From Pseudomonas sp. RIT-PI-q (GTDB lineage Bacteria; Pseudomonadota; Gammaproteobacteria; Pseudomonadales; Pseudomonadaceae), in contig NZ_LHPC01000051.1 of NCBI RefSeq assembly GCF_001297125.1, positions 62,001-126,000 of the forward strand: 64,000 nt of DNA, given 5' to 3'. Shown piece by piece: positions 37,982-46,809 of the stretch (position 1 is the stretch's first letter; the number at the start of each line of letters is the position of its first letter). The notes under the pieces are model-generated. The model was not told the DNA's origin. It did no database searches and saw only the letters and a program-made list of their open reading frames with translations. Position numbers and translations under genes: made by a program.

Positions 37982-38602
37982 TTAACGCAGAGAGTTCCAT
38001 GCAGCGACGTAGGCCTTGGCGTTCACCGCCACTTCCTCGGGCGTCATGCCCGGCTTGAACAACCCGGAACCGAGGCCGAAACCTTTGACGCCAGCGTCGA
38101 TAAACACCTGCATGTTGTCCGGGGTGATGCCGCCAACCGGCGCCAGGATCGTTCCCGCCGGCAGCACCGCGAGCCAGGCTTTGACGACTGCCGGTCCCAT
38201 CTGCTCGGCCGGGAACATCTTCAGTACGTCCGCGCCTTCGGCCAGCGCGGCAAACGCTTCGGTCGGCGTGGCAACACCCGGCGACAGGTACAGCCCGGCG
38301 GCTTTCCCTGCGCGCAACACCTTGGCATCGCTGTGGGGCATGACGATCACCTGGCCACCCGCCGCTTTCACTTGCTCGACCTGCTCCGGCGTCAACACCG
38401 TGCCGGCACCGATCAGGCAATCGGCAGGCAAGGCATTGCGCAGGATGCGGATACTTTCGTACGGCTCAGGGGAATTGAGCGGCACTTCGATGACGCGAAA
38501 TCCGGCCGAGTACAGGACGTCGCCGATGGCTGCCGCTTCCTTCGGACGCAGGCCGCGCAGGATCGCGATCAGACCGTTTTGTGCCAGTGCTTGTTTGAGC
38601 AT
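37982..38602 (-). CDS. dgoA: 2-dehydro-3-deoxy-6-phosphogalactonate aldolase
   Basis: 206 residues, a short TIM barrel of the KDPG aldolase family. The Schiff-base lysine is in DVLKMFPAEQMGP. It cleaves KDPGal to pyruvate and glyceraldehyde-3-phosphate. It follows dgoK by 19 bp and precedes dgoD by 61 bp. A plain KDPG aldolase (Eda) is the alternative, but neighbours favour DgoA. Confidence 0.93.
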   Translation of the reverse strand: MLKQALAQNGLIAILRGLRPKEAAAIGDVLYSAGFRVIEVPLNSPEPYESIRILRNALPADCLIGAGTVLTPEQVEQVKAAGGQVIVMPHSDAKVLRAGKAAGLYLSPGVATPTEAFAALAEGADVLKMFPAEQMGPAVVKAWLAVLPAGTILAPVGGITPDNMQVFIDAGVKGFGLGSGLFKPGMTPEEVAVNAKAYVAAWNSLR

Positions 38603-38621
38603 GTCAGACCTCCAGTCAGGT

Positions 38622-39614
38622 TTAACGGGATGGGTTCGCGGTGATCAGTCCGGCGGCGAGCGCCAGTTGCCACAACCCGCGTTCGGTGGCTTGTTCGGCC
38701 AGCGTCACCCGGGCAAAACCACAGGCATCGAGCGCCCGGCTGTAGCGGGCACAGAGTTGGGTATTGCCGATGAGGATGATCGACGGCAGATGCACGCTGT
38801 TGCGTCGACGGCGCTGAACGCTGGCCAACGCCGACAGTTCATGGCCGATCAGCAGGCCGGACAGATAATCCGCTTGGGCGGTGGCGCTGAGTTCGCCAGT
38901 CAAGCCGAGGCTGCGGGCACTGAACAACGTCGACAGCGGGCCGATTTCGCCGTCCGCCGACAGGGCCACTTGCACACCGCGATCAAAGGCTTCGCCATCG
39001 AACGAAGCAGCCTTTTGCTGGGTGCGCCCCAGAATGCTGTGTTCGCTGAGCACGGCGAAGACTTCGCCGGTCATGAAGGTATCGAAATGCACGATGCAGC
39101 CGTCGGCCACTTCCACCCATTTCGAATGACTGCCCGGCAGGCCGATCAACAGATCACCGCCCGCCCCGCTCGGCAGATTCTGCAGCACGCCGAGCACCTG
39201 GGTTTCTTCACCGCGCATCACATTCGGCAGGCGCGAACGTTGAATCACGCCCGGCACGATGTGCACATCGACGCCGCGAAGGCTGCGAACCGTTTGTAGG
39301 GAAGTTCCGAGATTGGCGACGTTCGCCGGTGTATCGCGGTAAGCCGCTTCGCGCCAACCCTGGGCGCTGCCGACCATGCCACAGGCAATCACCGGCAAGT
39401 CGGGCTGCGCGTCGAGCCAGTCGCCGCAGGCCTCGTCGAAGGCCAGTTCAAAACCGTCGGTGCAGGCCTGACCGGCGATGATTCGCGGCGTGCGCGGCAG
39501 CTGCATGATCCCCGACGACAGCGACCGCTGTTCGAGCACCTGGCCACCTGCGGCAAGTTTGTAAGCACGTAATGAGGTTGTCCCCCAATCGAGCGCGATC
39601 AATTGCGCCAGCAT
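38622..39614 (-). CDS. dgoK: 2-dehydro-3-deoxygalactonokinase
   Basis: 330 residues of the ASKHA kinase fold (IALDWGTTSLRAY at the N-terminus, GLPGSHSKW near 160). It phosphorylates 2-dehydro-3-deoxygalactonate. It is the first gene of the dgo operon, with SD AGGTGA right before the ATG and a leader and promoter nearly identical to those of the SDR gene at 51459-52277. Confidence 0.94.
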   Translation of the reverse strand: MLAQLIALDWGTTSLRAYKLAAGGQVLEQRSLSSGIMQLPRTPRIIAGQACTDGFELAFDEACGDWLDAQPDLPVIACGMVGSAQGWREAAYRDTPANVANLGTSLQTVRSLRGVDVHIVPGVIQRSRLPNVMRGEETQVLGVLQNLPSGAGGDLLIGLPGSHSKWVEVADGCIVHFDTFMTGEVFAVLSEHSILGRTQQKAASFDGEAFDRGVQVALSADGEIGPLSTLFSARSLGLTGELSATAQADYLSGLLIGHELSALASVQRRRRNSVHLPSIILIGNTQLCARYSRALDACGFARVTLAEQATERGLWQLALAAGLITANPSR

Positions 39615-39653
39615 CGCTTCACCTGTTTTGTTTATTGGCAGTGAGTGAGCTGG

Positions 39654-39713
39654 ACTATAAACCCGGACGGACTAAAATCTCAATATATAAATATCACTCC
39701 CATATATTGGGAT
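39654..39713 (-). promoter_or_regulatory. dgo operon promoter with upstream ATCCC-N7-GGGA element
   Basis: Minus strand: TTGAGA (39683-39678), 18 bp, TATAGT (39659-39654). The dyad ATCCC-N7-GGGA is at 39713-39698, twenty bp upstream of the -35 box, centred near -58, which fits an activator site. The 60-bp unit recurs upstream of the SDR gene (52416-52475) without insertion or deletion, and the leader segment CTTCACCTGTTTTGTTT is shared too. Confidence 0.8.
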
Positions 39714-39787
39714 ATGTTTTTGACAGGCAAAAAAAATCGCAGCCTTCGATTGCTGCGATGCACCACACACGGAAATCCACCACAGCC

Positions 39788-39872
39788 CTGTAGGAGCCGG
39801 CTTGCTGGCGATCCACGCTCAAGCGTCGCGTTGGTCTTGAGTACGCCATCGCTGGCAAGCCAGCTCCTACAG
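39788..39872. repeat. REP inverted pair (GCCGGC/GCTGGC mixed type)
   Basis: Arms differ: TGTAGGAGCCGGCTTGC on the left and GCTGGCAAGCCAGCTCC on the right, so the pair mixes two subtypes. Lies between the dgo promoter and the GNAT gene. Confidence 0.85.
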
Positions 39873-39889
39873 ATTCGGTGCAGGCCGCA

Positions 39890-40372
39890 TCAATTGCCGT
39901 CGGCAAACTCGCGCAGCACTTTCCCATCCATCCGATACCGCACCCACTCTTCCTGCGGTTGCGCGCCAAGGGATTTGTAGAACTCGATCGCCGGTTTGTT
40001 CCAGTCCAGCACGCTCCACTCGAACCGCCCGCAATCATTGGCACAGGCGATTTTTGCCAAATGACGCAGCAAGGTTTTACCGGCGCCGCCGCCACGCTGT
40101 TCGGGCGTGATGTAGAGGTCTTCGAGGTACAGGCAGTTGCTGCCCAGCCACGTGGAATAACTGAAGAAGAACACCGCAAAGCCGATCGGCGAACCATCGC
40201 GCAGGCAGATCAGGCCGTGGGCGGTGGCGCCTTCGCTGAACAGGCTGCGCTCGATGTCGGCGACGCTGGCGATGACTTCGTGGCGGGCACGTTCGTAGTC
40301 GGCCAATTCCGTGATGAACGAGAGAATTTGCGGTGCATCGCTGGGGGTCGCCGGGCGGATCTCGATCGTCAT
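39890..40372 (-). CDS. GNAT family N-acetyltransferase
   Basis: 160 residues, a single GNAT domain with the acetyl-CoA loop EQRGGGAGKTLL near residue 93 and YLEDLYI beforehand. The pattern resembles diamine (spermidine/spermine) acetyltransferases, but the substrate cannot be fixed. ATG at 40372. Single gene. Confidence 0.9.
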   Translation of the reverse strand: MTIEIRPATPSDAPQILSFITELADYERARHEVIASVADIERSLFSEGATAHGLICLRDGSPIGFAVFFFSYSTWLGSNCLYLEDLYITPEQRGGGAGKTLLRHLAKIACANDCGRFEWSVLDWNKPAIEFYKSLGAQPQEEWVRYRMDGKVLREFADGN

Positions 40373-40469
40373 GGACGTGCCTTCGTCAAAAAGTGGAAAA
40401 CGCCATACTAAGGCGGCGAGCGGCGCTCGTCACATCGGAAATGAAAACGTCATCAGCGGGCCTGATACC

Positions 40470-40602
40470 TGTAGCAGCTGCCGAAGGCTGCGTTCGGCTG
40501 CGTAGCAGTCGTGAACCCTGAGTACACGGCTTTGCTGATACACCGCGTTGTCTGATTTCACGACTGCTGCGCAGCCGAACGCAGCCTTCGGCAGCTGCTA
40601 CA
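40470..40602. repeat. REP inverted pair (GCAGCTGCCGAAGGCTGCG type)
   Basis: Second copy of the long type at 10339-10472, with arms of about 45 bp. It takes up much of the 363-bp gap 40373-40735 between divergent GNAT and MFS genes; the rest holds no recognised element. Confidence 0.88.
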
Positions 40603-40735
40603 AAGAATGAGTTGCGACGCACATCCCGTTACTCCGGCCTGCACTAACCCTGGCATCGCGAACCTCAGACCTAACATCCACGCCCCGCGTGATAGATAGA
40701 TGACACTCACGTCTATCGGGTCAAGGAACCGCGTC

Positions 40736-41941
40736 ATGTCTACTGCACCACCCCAGGTCTCAAGCAGGTTGTTCGGCCTGTTCTGCCTCGCCAGTTACTT
40801 GTTGTCGCTGTCCTACGGCTCGACGTTTTTGCTGTCGCTGTTGATCGGCTCACGCGGCGGCAACGAGCACGATGCCGGCAGTGTGATTTCGGCGGCGATG
40901 CTCAGCACTTTTGCGGCGGTGATCGTGTCCGGGCACTTGTCTGATTTGCTCGGCGCGGCGCGTTCGATTGCGCTGTTTGGTGTCTTGCTGGTGACCGCCA
41001 GCCTGGGTTTTGCACTGACACCAGGCTTCGGCAATTGGCTGCTGTTTTTCGGGCTGTTGCTGGGGTTGGGCTGGGGCGTGTTTTACACCCTGGGGCCGAT
41101 CATCGTGGCGAGTCTGGTGTCACCCGCGCAACGGGCCAAATACTTTGCCCTGTTGTCGGGCAGCATGATGACCGGGATTGGCAGTGGCCCGTTGCTGGGG
41201 CGCGCCGCCAGCGCCCTCGGCTATCCGGTCACGGCGGCGTTTTACCTGGCGGCGCTGGCCAGTCTGATCGGCGTTTTACTGTTCTGGCGGCTGGACGTGC
41301 AGCTGAAAAAAGCGCCCGTCCAATCGACAGCGGTGTCGCGAATTTCCTGGCGCGCCACCGCTCGGGTGCTGTCCTCAAAAGCACTGTTTCCGATCATCAT
41401 GGTCGGCCTCGGCGGGTGCGTGTTCGGCGGTCTGTCGAGTTTTCAAACCAGCTATGCGGCGGGCCGCTCGCTCGACTATTCGTTGTTCTTCCTTGGCTTC
41501 GTGAGCGCCGCGATCAGCAGCCGAATGCTGATTGCCGGTTTCGTCGTCAAGCGCGATCCGCTCCGGGCGTCCTGCCTGCTGTCAGGCTTGATGATGAGTT
41601 CGATCCTGATGTTCGGTTTCGTCGTCGATGACGGGTTCAGCTATGTGCTGGCGGCGGTGATGCTCGGGGTCGGTTACGGGCTGACCTACTCGGTGATCAA
41701 CGGTCTGGCGGCCAACGAAGCGCCAAACGGTACAACCTCGCAAGCCTTGCTGTTGTTCAGCCTGTCTTACTTCATCGGCGTGGTTGGTTTTCCGTTGCTG
41801 GCCGGGTAAATCATCGTCGAACACGGGATGGCGACGCTGCTGCTCACGGTGTTGGCGATTGCCGTGCTGAACTGGTTGATCACCGTGGGCCGGCTGATCT
41901 GGCGTCGTGTCGTCACCCTTAAAACCGTGCAACAGGCCTGA
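40736..41941 (+). pseudogene. MFS transporter with in-frame premature stop
   Basis: The reading frame from ATG 40736 (AAGGA eight bases upstream) encodes 357 residues of a 12-helix MFS carrier, ending at TAA 41807-41809. Immediately after, the same frame stays open for 43 codons to TGA 41939. It encodes a convincing final helix (ATLLLTVLAIAVLNWLITVG) and a basic tail. The intact protein would have about 401 residues, normal for the family. A C-to-T change (CAA to TAA) would explain it. The truncated product lacks the last helix and may be nonfunctional. Confidence 0.8.
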
Positions 41942-42023
41942 ACCGTTCGTCGTTCATCAGGCACCAACCCAATCGAGGGCGGACCAACATCAGGTAAGGA
42001 CTCTAATAAATGGAGACGACACC

Positions 42024-42347
42024 ATGATCCTGTCCAAGTTGACTGCCCTCGCTCTCGCCACCCTGCTGTCATCCGCCGCCTTCGCCGCAACCGGCCCGAC
42101 CGATCCGGTTGAAAAGCCAAAATCCCCCGCCATCCAAAGCGCGCCCGGCATGAACACCAATGGCTCAGGTGTCGACAGCAGTTTGCCTCCGTCCACGGGC
42201 ACCGACCCACGGACGCAAGGCAACGACGCGGGCCGTCAAGGTGGCATGAACATGCCAGACACCCGGACTCCTGACAACGCCGACACCGGCGTCGGCTCGA
42301 AAACCACCACCGGTGGCTCGGGTTCCGAAGGCGGTGCCAGCCAATAG
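42024..42347 (+). CDS. Small secreted Gly/Ser/Thr-rich protein
   Basis: 107 residues from the ATG at 42024 (GGAGACGACACC upstream). Signal peptide of about 21 residues (MILSKLTALALATLLSSAAFA) followed by a disordered, Gly/Pro/Ser/Thr-rich mature part. No domain is recognisable. First of three consecutive small plus-strand genes often linked with general stress regulons; function unknown. Confidence 0.7.
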   Translation: MILSKLTALALATLLSSAAFAATGPTDPVEKPKSPAIQSAPGMNTNGSGVDSSLPPSTGTDPRTQGNDAGRQGGMNMPDTRTPDNADTGVGSKTTTGGSGSEGGASQ

Positions 42348-42399
42348 TTCGCCCACGCGAGCGCCAGCAATACCTATCCACAGCCATGAAGAGGTAAGC

Positions 42400-42657
42400 A
42401 TGAACGTCGATAAAAACCTGGAAAAAGAAGTCCTGACCCGCCTGCTGCACGCTCATCCGAGCGGTTTGGGCAAGGAGGTCCTGGACAATTACCGGGGGGA
42501 GAAAGTCGTGGCCAGCACCCTCGCCACATTGCAGGACCGTGGGCTGATTCAGCACGGTCATGTGGTCTGCAATGAGGCCGGTGAGCATTCGTTGAACCTG
42601 CCGATCAAACTCAGCGCTGCGGGGGTTGAAGCGGCGCGCAAGCTGAGCCTTCAGTAG
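42400..42657 (+). CDS. Small winged-helix-like hypothetical protein
   Basis: 85 residues starting MNVDKNLEKEVLTRLL, with GAGGTAAGC upstream. The sequence has the look of a small winged helix (helix, helix, LIQHGHVV beta wing). It may be a DNA-binding protein, but there is no clear family name. It lies 53 bp after the secreted protein gene and 70 bp before the Rho_N-like gene. Confidence 0.7.
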   Translation: MNVDKNLEKEVLTRLLHAHPSGLGKEVLDNYRGEKVVASTLATLQDRGLIQHGHVVCNEAGEHSLNLPIKLSAAGVEAARKLSLQ

Positions 42658-42727
42658 CTCCCATGAGGTCGTGGTCGTGCGCGGCCGCGACCGTTTGCCA
42701 GACTCTACAAGCAGCAGGAGAAATCCC

Positions 42728-43108
42728 ATGCCTCGTGGAAGCAAAGACACATACACCGCCGAGCAAAAGCGCAAGGCCGAACACATCGAAGAAAGCTACG
42801 AGCACAAAGGTCTCTCGAAAGATGAGGCCGAAGCGCGTGCCTGGGCGACGGTCAATAAACAGTCCGGTGGCGGTGAACGCAGCGGCGGCTCGGGGCGCAA
42901 GAAGCCGGCGAGTGCAAAGTCGGAAGATCGTAAGGAATCGGCACGACGCGCGGTGGCCAGCCGTGAAGGTCATTCGCGTAACAGCAAGGCTTCGCGCGAT
43001 ACGCAGACGGTGGACAGTTTGATGAAAGAGGCCAGGGCGAAGCAGATTCCTGGGCGGTCATCAATGCGTAAGCAGGAGTTGATTGAGGCGTTGCGCAAGG
43101 CTGGCTAG
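42728..43108 (+). CDS. Basic protein with C-terminal Rho_N/SAP-like motif
   Basis: 126 residues. An N-terminal segment (SKDTYTAEQKRKAEHIEESY) resembles ChaB/plasmid-stabilisation-type proteins, a disordered Ser/Gly/Lys-rich middle follows, and the last 35 residues form a helix-turn-helix of the Rho N-terminal/SAP type (SLMKEARAKQIPGRSSM, KQELIEAL). Probably nucleic-acid binding. CAGGAG precedes the ATG. Similar proteins are labelled plasmid stabilisation protein without evidence. Confidence 0.75.
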   Translation: MPRGSKDTYTAEQKRKAEHIEESYEHKGLSKDEAEARAWATVNKQSGGGERSGGSGRKKPASAKSEDRKESARRAVASREGHSRNSKASRDTQTVDSLMKEARAKQIPGRSSMRKQELIEALRKAG

Positions 43109-43140
43109 TCGTCAGGATTGATGTTGCATCTTATGGCCTC

Positions 43141-43233
43141 ATCGCGGGCAAGCCCGCTCCCACAGTTTTTTGGAGTGAACACACAATTTTGTGAACACGC
43201 TGATCCCTGTAGGAGCGAGGCTTGCCCGCGAAG
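43141..43233. repeat. REP pair of mixed subtype
   Basis: Left arm ATCGCGGGCAAGCCCGCTCC, right arm TGTAGGAGCGAGGCTTGCCC: two different subtypes opposed to each other, so pairing is imperfect. Lies between convergent genes. Confidence 0.8.
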
Positions 43234-43241
43234 GCGGCAGG

Positions 43242-44171
43242 TCAGCCGCTGAAAGTCTTGCAGATCAATGCATCAACTTCAGCCGCCCCCGGCGATGTCG
43301 CCGGCCCCCACCGGGTCACCGCCAACGCCGCCGCCGCATTCGCCCGCCGCGCCGCCTCAACCGCCGACAACCCCTGCGCCACCCCGGCCACAAACCCCCC
43401 GGCATGGGCATCCCCGGCGCCGTTGCTGTCCACCGCCTCGACCTTGAACCCCGGCACATGCTGGCAGTCACCGCGCTGACTGATCCAACAGCCCTGCGGG
43501 CCATCGCGAACCACCATCAACACGTCGCTCGGCAGATGCTCAGCCAGCCGCTCCAACGCCTCGGCAATCTCCGACGCACCGGTGAACCGCAGCGCCTCGA
43601 CACCGTTGCTGGTCCACACATCGATGCGCGCCAGCAGGGCCTGCATCAATGGCGTGTCCGGCGAATCCACCAGCGGGCCCGGATCGAACACCACCTTGAT
43701 CCCGGCCGGTAACTCCAGCACCCAATCCACCAGTGCCTGGGCCTTGCCGACTTGCAGCAAGCTGTAGCCGCTGACGTAGACATAGTCGCCCGCCTCGGCC
43801 GGCACACTGGCCAGGTCCTCGGCAGTCACCTCGCCCTCGGCGCCGATGTAGGAAATGAAACTGCGCTCGGCCGAAGCATCCGTCACCGCGACGCACAATC
43901 CGGTATCGCGCTCGGCCCGGTGGGCGATGCCGATGCGGATGCCCTCAGCCTGCATCGCCTCCCGGGCCAGGTCGCCGAAACGGCCCGTGCCATGACGACC
44001 GAGATAGACCACCGGCAAGCCATTGCGCTGGGCGGCGGCCATCACATTGAAGCCGCCGCCGGCTTCGAAACTGGCGGACTGCGCCAACACGTCGCCGCCC
44101 GGCTGGGGCAGTTTATCCACGGCCATGACCAGGTCGATGATGACCTGGCCGGTGTGCAACAGCTTAGGCAT
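43242..44171 (-). CDS. PfkB family carbohydrate/nucleoside kinase
   Basis: 309 residues of the ribokinase fold. The sugar-binding GGGFNVMAA near residue 38, and the ATP/anion-hole motif DSNGAGDAHAGGF near residue 250, are intact. It phosphorylates a sugar or nucleoside. The start ATG 44171 overlaps the stop of the permease gene; an ATG two codons earlier is possible. It is the last gene of a GntR-ADP-ribosylglycohydrolase-NCS1-PfkB unit, gene content similar to E. coli yegTUVW except for the transporter type. Confidence 0.88.
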   Translation of the reverse strand: MPKLLHTGQVIIDLVMAVDKLPQPGGDVLAQSASFEAGGGFNVMAAAQRNGLPVVYLGRHGTGRFGDLAREAMQAEGIRIGIAHRAERDTGLCVAVTDASAERSFISYIGAEGEVTAEDLASVPAEAGDYVYVSGYSLLQVGKAQALVDWVLELPAGIKVVFDPGPLVDSPDTPLMQALLARIDVWTSNGVEALRFTGASEIAEALERLAEHLPSDVLMVVRDGPQGCWISQRGDCQHVPGFKVEAVDSNGAGDAHAGGFVAGVAQGLSAVEAARRANAAAALAVTRWGPATSPGAAEVDALICKTFSG

Positions 44172-45630
44172 GAGCATTCTCGATCAGTGCAGCGCGGCGA
44201 TCCTTGGCCCCACCGAGTACGAAGTAAATCCCGCCGGCCACCAGGAACGTCACGATCCAGCCCAGGCCGTTATGGCCCAGCCATGAGTCAGACAGGAAAC
44301 CGCGGAACCACACAGTTTGCTCGGTAGTGCCAATGGTGGTGAAACTGAAACCCAGCACGATCGCTATCGCCCACGCACCAAACGCACGCCACTCGACGCC
44401 GCCGCGATACCAGTAGGCGCTGCTCGGGCTGACGGCCAGCAGGTCCTTGGGGCTGTAGTAATGACGGTGAATCAGGTCGACCACGAAGATCCCGACCCAC
44501 GCCGTGATCGGCACCGCCAGCAGAGAAATGAACGTGATAAAGGGGCCGTAGAAGCTGTCAGCGATCAGCATGAAGTAGATCGAACCGGCGAAAATCGCGA
44601 CGATGTCGACCACCACCGCGTACACGCGTTTGACCTTGAGGCCGAGGGTCAGCGTGGTCAAACCGGCGGAGTACACCGACAGGTTGTTCGACAGCAGCAG
44701 CCCGCCGAACGCGGTGATCAGGTACGGCACGGCCATCCAGGTCGGCAGCATGTCGCGGATCGCGATGATCGGGTCAGTCGCCGAAGCGAGGTCGTTGTTG
44801 CCCACCGACAGCAGGCCGCCGAGGGTGATCAGCAGCACCAGCGGAATGCCCGCACCGAATGCCGCCGAGGCCACCAGGCGCACAGCCTTGACGCTGCGGT
44901 GCTGATAGCGCGACATGTCCGCACCGGCGTTGGCCCAGCCAATCCCGGTGCCGGCGGCCATGGTGCCGACGCCGATGATCATGGCGCTCAGCGGTGCCGG
45001 CGTGGCGTTGAACACGGCGCTCCAGTCGATGGTCGCGCAGAGGAAGCCGCCGACCAGAATGTTCAGCGCACCGAACACGTACGTCGCCCATTTCTGGATG
45101 ACCAGCAAGGTGGCGTGACCGAGGCCGGACACCGACAACGTCAGCAACACGAAAATCGCAATGAAGACCAACGTCAACACAGGTGCGCTTTTGGCTTCCA
45201 CCGGCGAGCCGAACAGGATCGAGCACAGCGACAACAACACGAAGGCGGCGGTGGTGGTGTTGACGGTTTCCCAGCCCAGGCGCGACATCAGCGAGACCAG
45301 GGTCGGGCCGATATTGCCGCGCACACCAAAGATTGCTCGCGACAGGGTCAGGCTCGGTGCGCGGCCACGACGGCCGGCGATGGAGATGATCCCGACCACC
45401 GCGAAGGAACCGGCGGCGCCGAGGATCGCGACGATGATCGCTTGCCAAATGGCCAGGCCGCGAAAGGCTACCAGCGTCGCGCCCAGCGGCAGGCCGAGGA
45501 TGGAAATGTTGGCGGCGAACCAGACCCAGAACAGTTGCAGCGGATGACCGTTGCACTCGGCTTCCGGCACCGGTTCGATGCCTCGGGTTTCCAGTTGCCC
45601 GGCACTTGGCCCGGCGTTTGTTGAACTCAT
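44164..45630 (-). CDS. NCS1 family purine/cytosine permease-like transporter
   Basis: 488 residues with about 12 helices. NCS1-family landmarks include ANISILGLPLGA and RAIFGVRGN near residues 50-110. The relatives carry nucleobases, nucleosides or hydantoins by cation symport. The ATG at 45630 has AGGAG upstream. It is separated from the hydrolase gene by 180 bp holding a REP pair, and overlaps the PfkB gene. The substrate is probably a nucleobase or nucleoside. Confidence 0.88.
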   Translation of the reverse strand: MSSTNAGPSAGQLETRGIEPVPEAECNGHPLQLFWVWFAANISILGLPLGATLVAFRGLAIWQAIIVAILGAAGSFAVVGIISIAGRRGRAPSLTLSRAIFGVRGNIGPTLVSLMSRLGWETVNTTTAAFVLLSLCSILFGSPVEAKSAPVLTLVFIAIFVLLTLSVSGLGHATLLVIQKWATYVFGALNILVGGFLCATIDWSAVFNATPAPLSAMIIGVGTMAAGTGIGWANAGADMSRYQHRSVKAVRLVASAAFGAGIPLVLLITLGGLLSVGNNDLASATDPIIAIRDMLPTWMAVPYLITAFGGLLLSNNLSVYSAGLTTLTLGLKVKRVYAVVVDIVAIFAGSIYFMLIADSFYGPFITFISLLAVPITAWVGIFVVDLIHRHYYSPKDLLAVSPSSAYWYRGGVEWRAFGAWAIAIVLGFSFTTIGTTEQTVWFRGFLSDSWLGHNGLGWIVTFLVAGGIYFVLGGAKDRRAALIENAHA

Positions 45631-45695
45631 GAAAAATGCTCCTGTTGCCATTGTTGTGGTTGTTGGCAATAAATCAATGTGGCGGCATTCGAAGC

Positions 45696-45797
45696 CCCTG
45701 TAGGAGCTGCCGAAGGCTGCGATCTTTTGATCTTGATTTTTAGCGGCGTCAAGGCCGCCAAGATCAAAAGATCGCAGCCTTCGGCAGCTCCTACAGG
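45696..45797. repeat. REP inverted pair (GCCGAAGGCTGCGATC type)
   Basis: Inverted arms CTGTAGGAGCTGCCGAAGGC then TGCGATCTTTTGATCTTG. Lies inside the nucleoside-type cluster. Confidence 0.88.
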
Positions 45798-45810
45798 GGG
45801 GCTGTGTTCC

Positions 45811-46809
45811 TCAGCGGAGGGTGAGGAGTCCTTTCACAAGGGGTTCAAGCTCCAGGCCATTAACGGCTTTAACCTGTTCAATCATCGCCACTGGCCAACT
45901 CTCTAGACCGAGACAGGCCCCCAGCATCGCACCCAGAATCGCCGCGATGGTATCCGTGTCGCCGCCCAGGCTGGCGGCCATGCACAGCGCTTCGAAGGCA
46001 TTGATTTCGCCAATGGCCACTTGCTGGGCCAGGGCAAACGCCACCACCACCGATTCCTGCGACGCCACCGACGTGCCGATCACGTCGTACATCAAATCGG
46101 CGAGCATCCCTTTGTCACTGTCGACGCTGAGGGTCCGCGCCCAGCTGATGCGCGAGGCGATGCGGCCACCCGCAACCCAATGGCCGTGGCTTTCCGCTTG
46201 CTGGGCGATGTGCTGGCCGAGGTTCAACGCCTCGCCCAGGTCCACGCCGTTGATCCCGGCCGAGACCACTGCCGCCACCGCCGCCGCGCTGGAAATCCCC
46301 AGCGTGGTGTTATGGGTAACCTGGCAGGCTTGCACCACGGCGCTGATGAAGCGTTCAGGATCGGCGACGTCCGCCGCAATCCCCACCGGGGTGATGCGCA
46401 TCGCCGCCCCATTGGTGGTGCCATAGCGCCCCGCTTCTTCCGGCGAATGACCGGCGAGGATCATCTCGATCGCCCGTTTGGTCGAAGGCCCGAGCAAATC
46501 CTGCGAGCCCTTGGCCTGCATCCCGGCTTCCCATTCGATCAGCCGCTGGGCGAGCACCGAAGGTTCGATGAGGCCTTCACCTTCAACCAGCAGCTGACCG
46601 ACCAGGATCGCCTGTTCGGTGTCGTCGGTGATCGAGCCTTTGGGCATGTTGGCCGCGATCGGTTGATCGGGGCCGGCGTCTTGCAAATCGGTGATCTCGC
46701 CGAAGCGCAACTTGATCTCGGCGCGGCTCAGGGATTGAGTCGGCATGCCCAGCGCGTCGCCCAGGGCCAGTCCGTAGAACGCGCCCAGGGCACGATTGAG
46801 CGCGGTCAT
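45811..46809 (-). CDS. ADP-ribosylglycohydrolase family protein (YegU-like)
   Basis: 332 residues of the DraG/ARH fold. Metal-site segments are GDALGMPTQ (residues about 16-24), TDDTEQAI near 60, and the C-terminal GGDTDTIAAILGA near 283. Family members remove ADP-ribose from proteins or hydrolyse related N- or O-glycosides. The link with a kinase and nucleobase-type permease suggests a small-molecule (nucleoside-like) substrate. The ATG overlaps the regulator stop (ATGA). Confidence 0.9.
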   Translation of the reverse strand: MTALNRALGAFYGLALGDALGMPTQSLSRAEIKLRFGEITDLQDAGPDQPIAANMPKGSITDDTEQAILVGQLLVEGEGLIEPSVLAQRLIEWEAGMQAKGSQDLLGPSTKRAIEMILAGHSPEEAGRYGTTNGAAMRITPVGIAADVADPERFISAVVQACQVTHNTTLGISSAAAVAAVVSAGINGVDLGEALNLGQHIAQQAESHGHWVAGGRIASRISWARTLSVDSDKGMLADLMYDVIGTSVASQESVVVAFALAQQVAIGEINAFEALCMAASLGGDTDTIAAILGAMLGACLGLESWPVAMIEQVKAVNGLELEPLVKGLLTLR

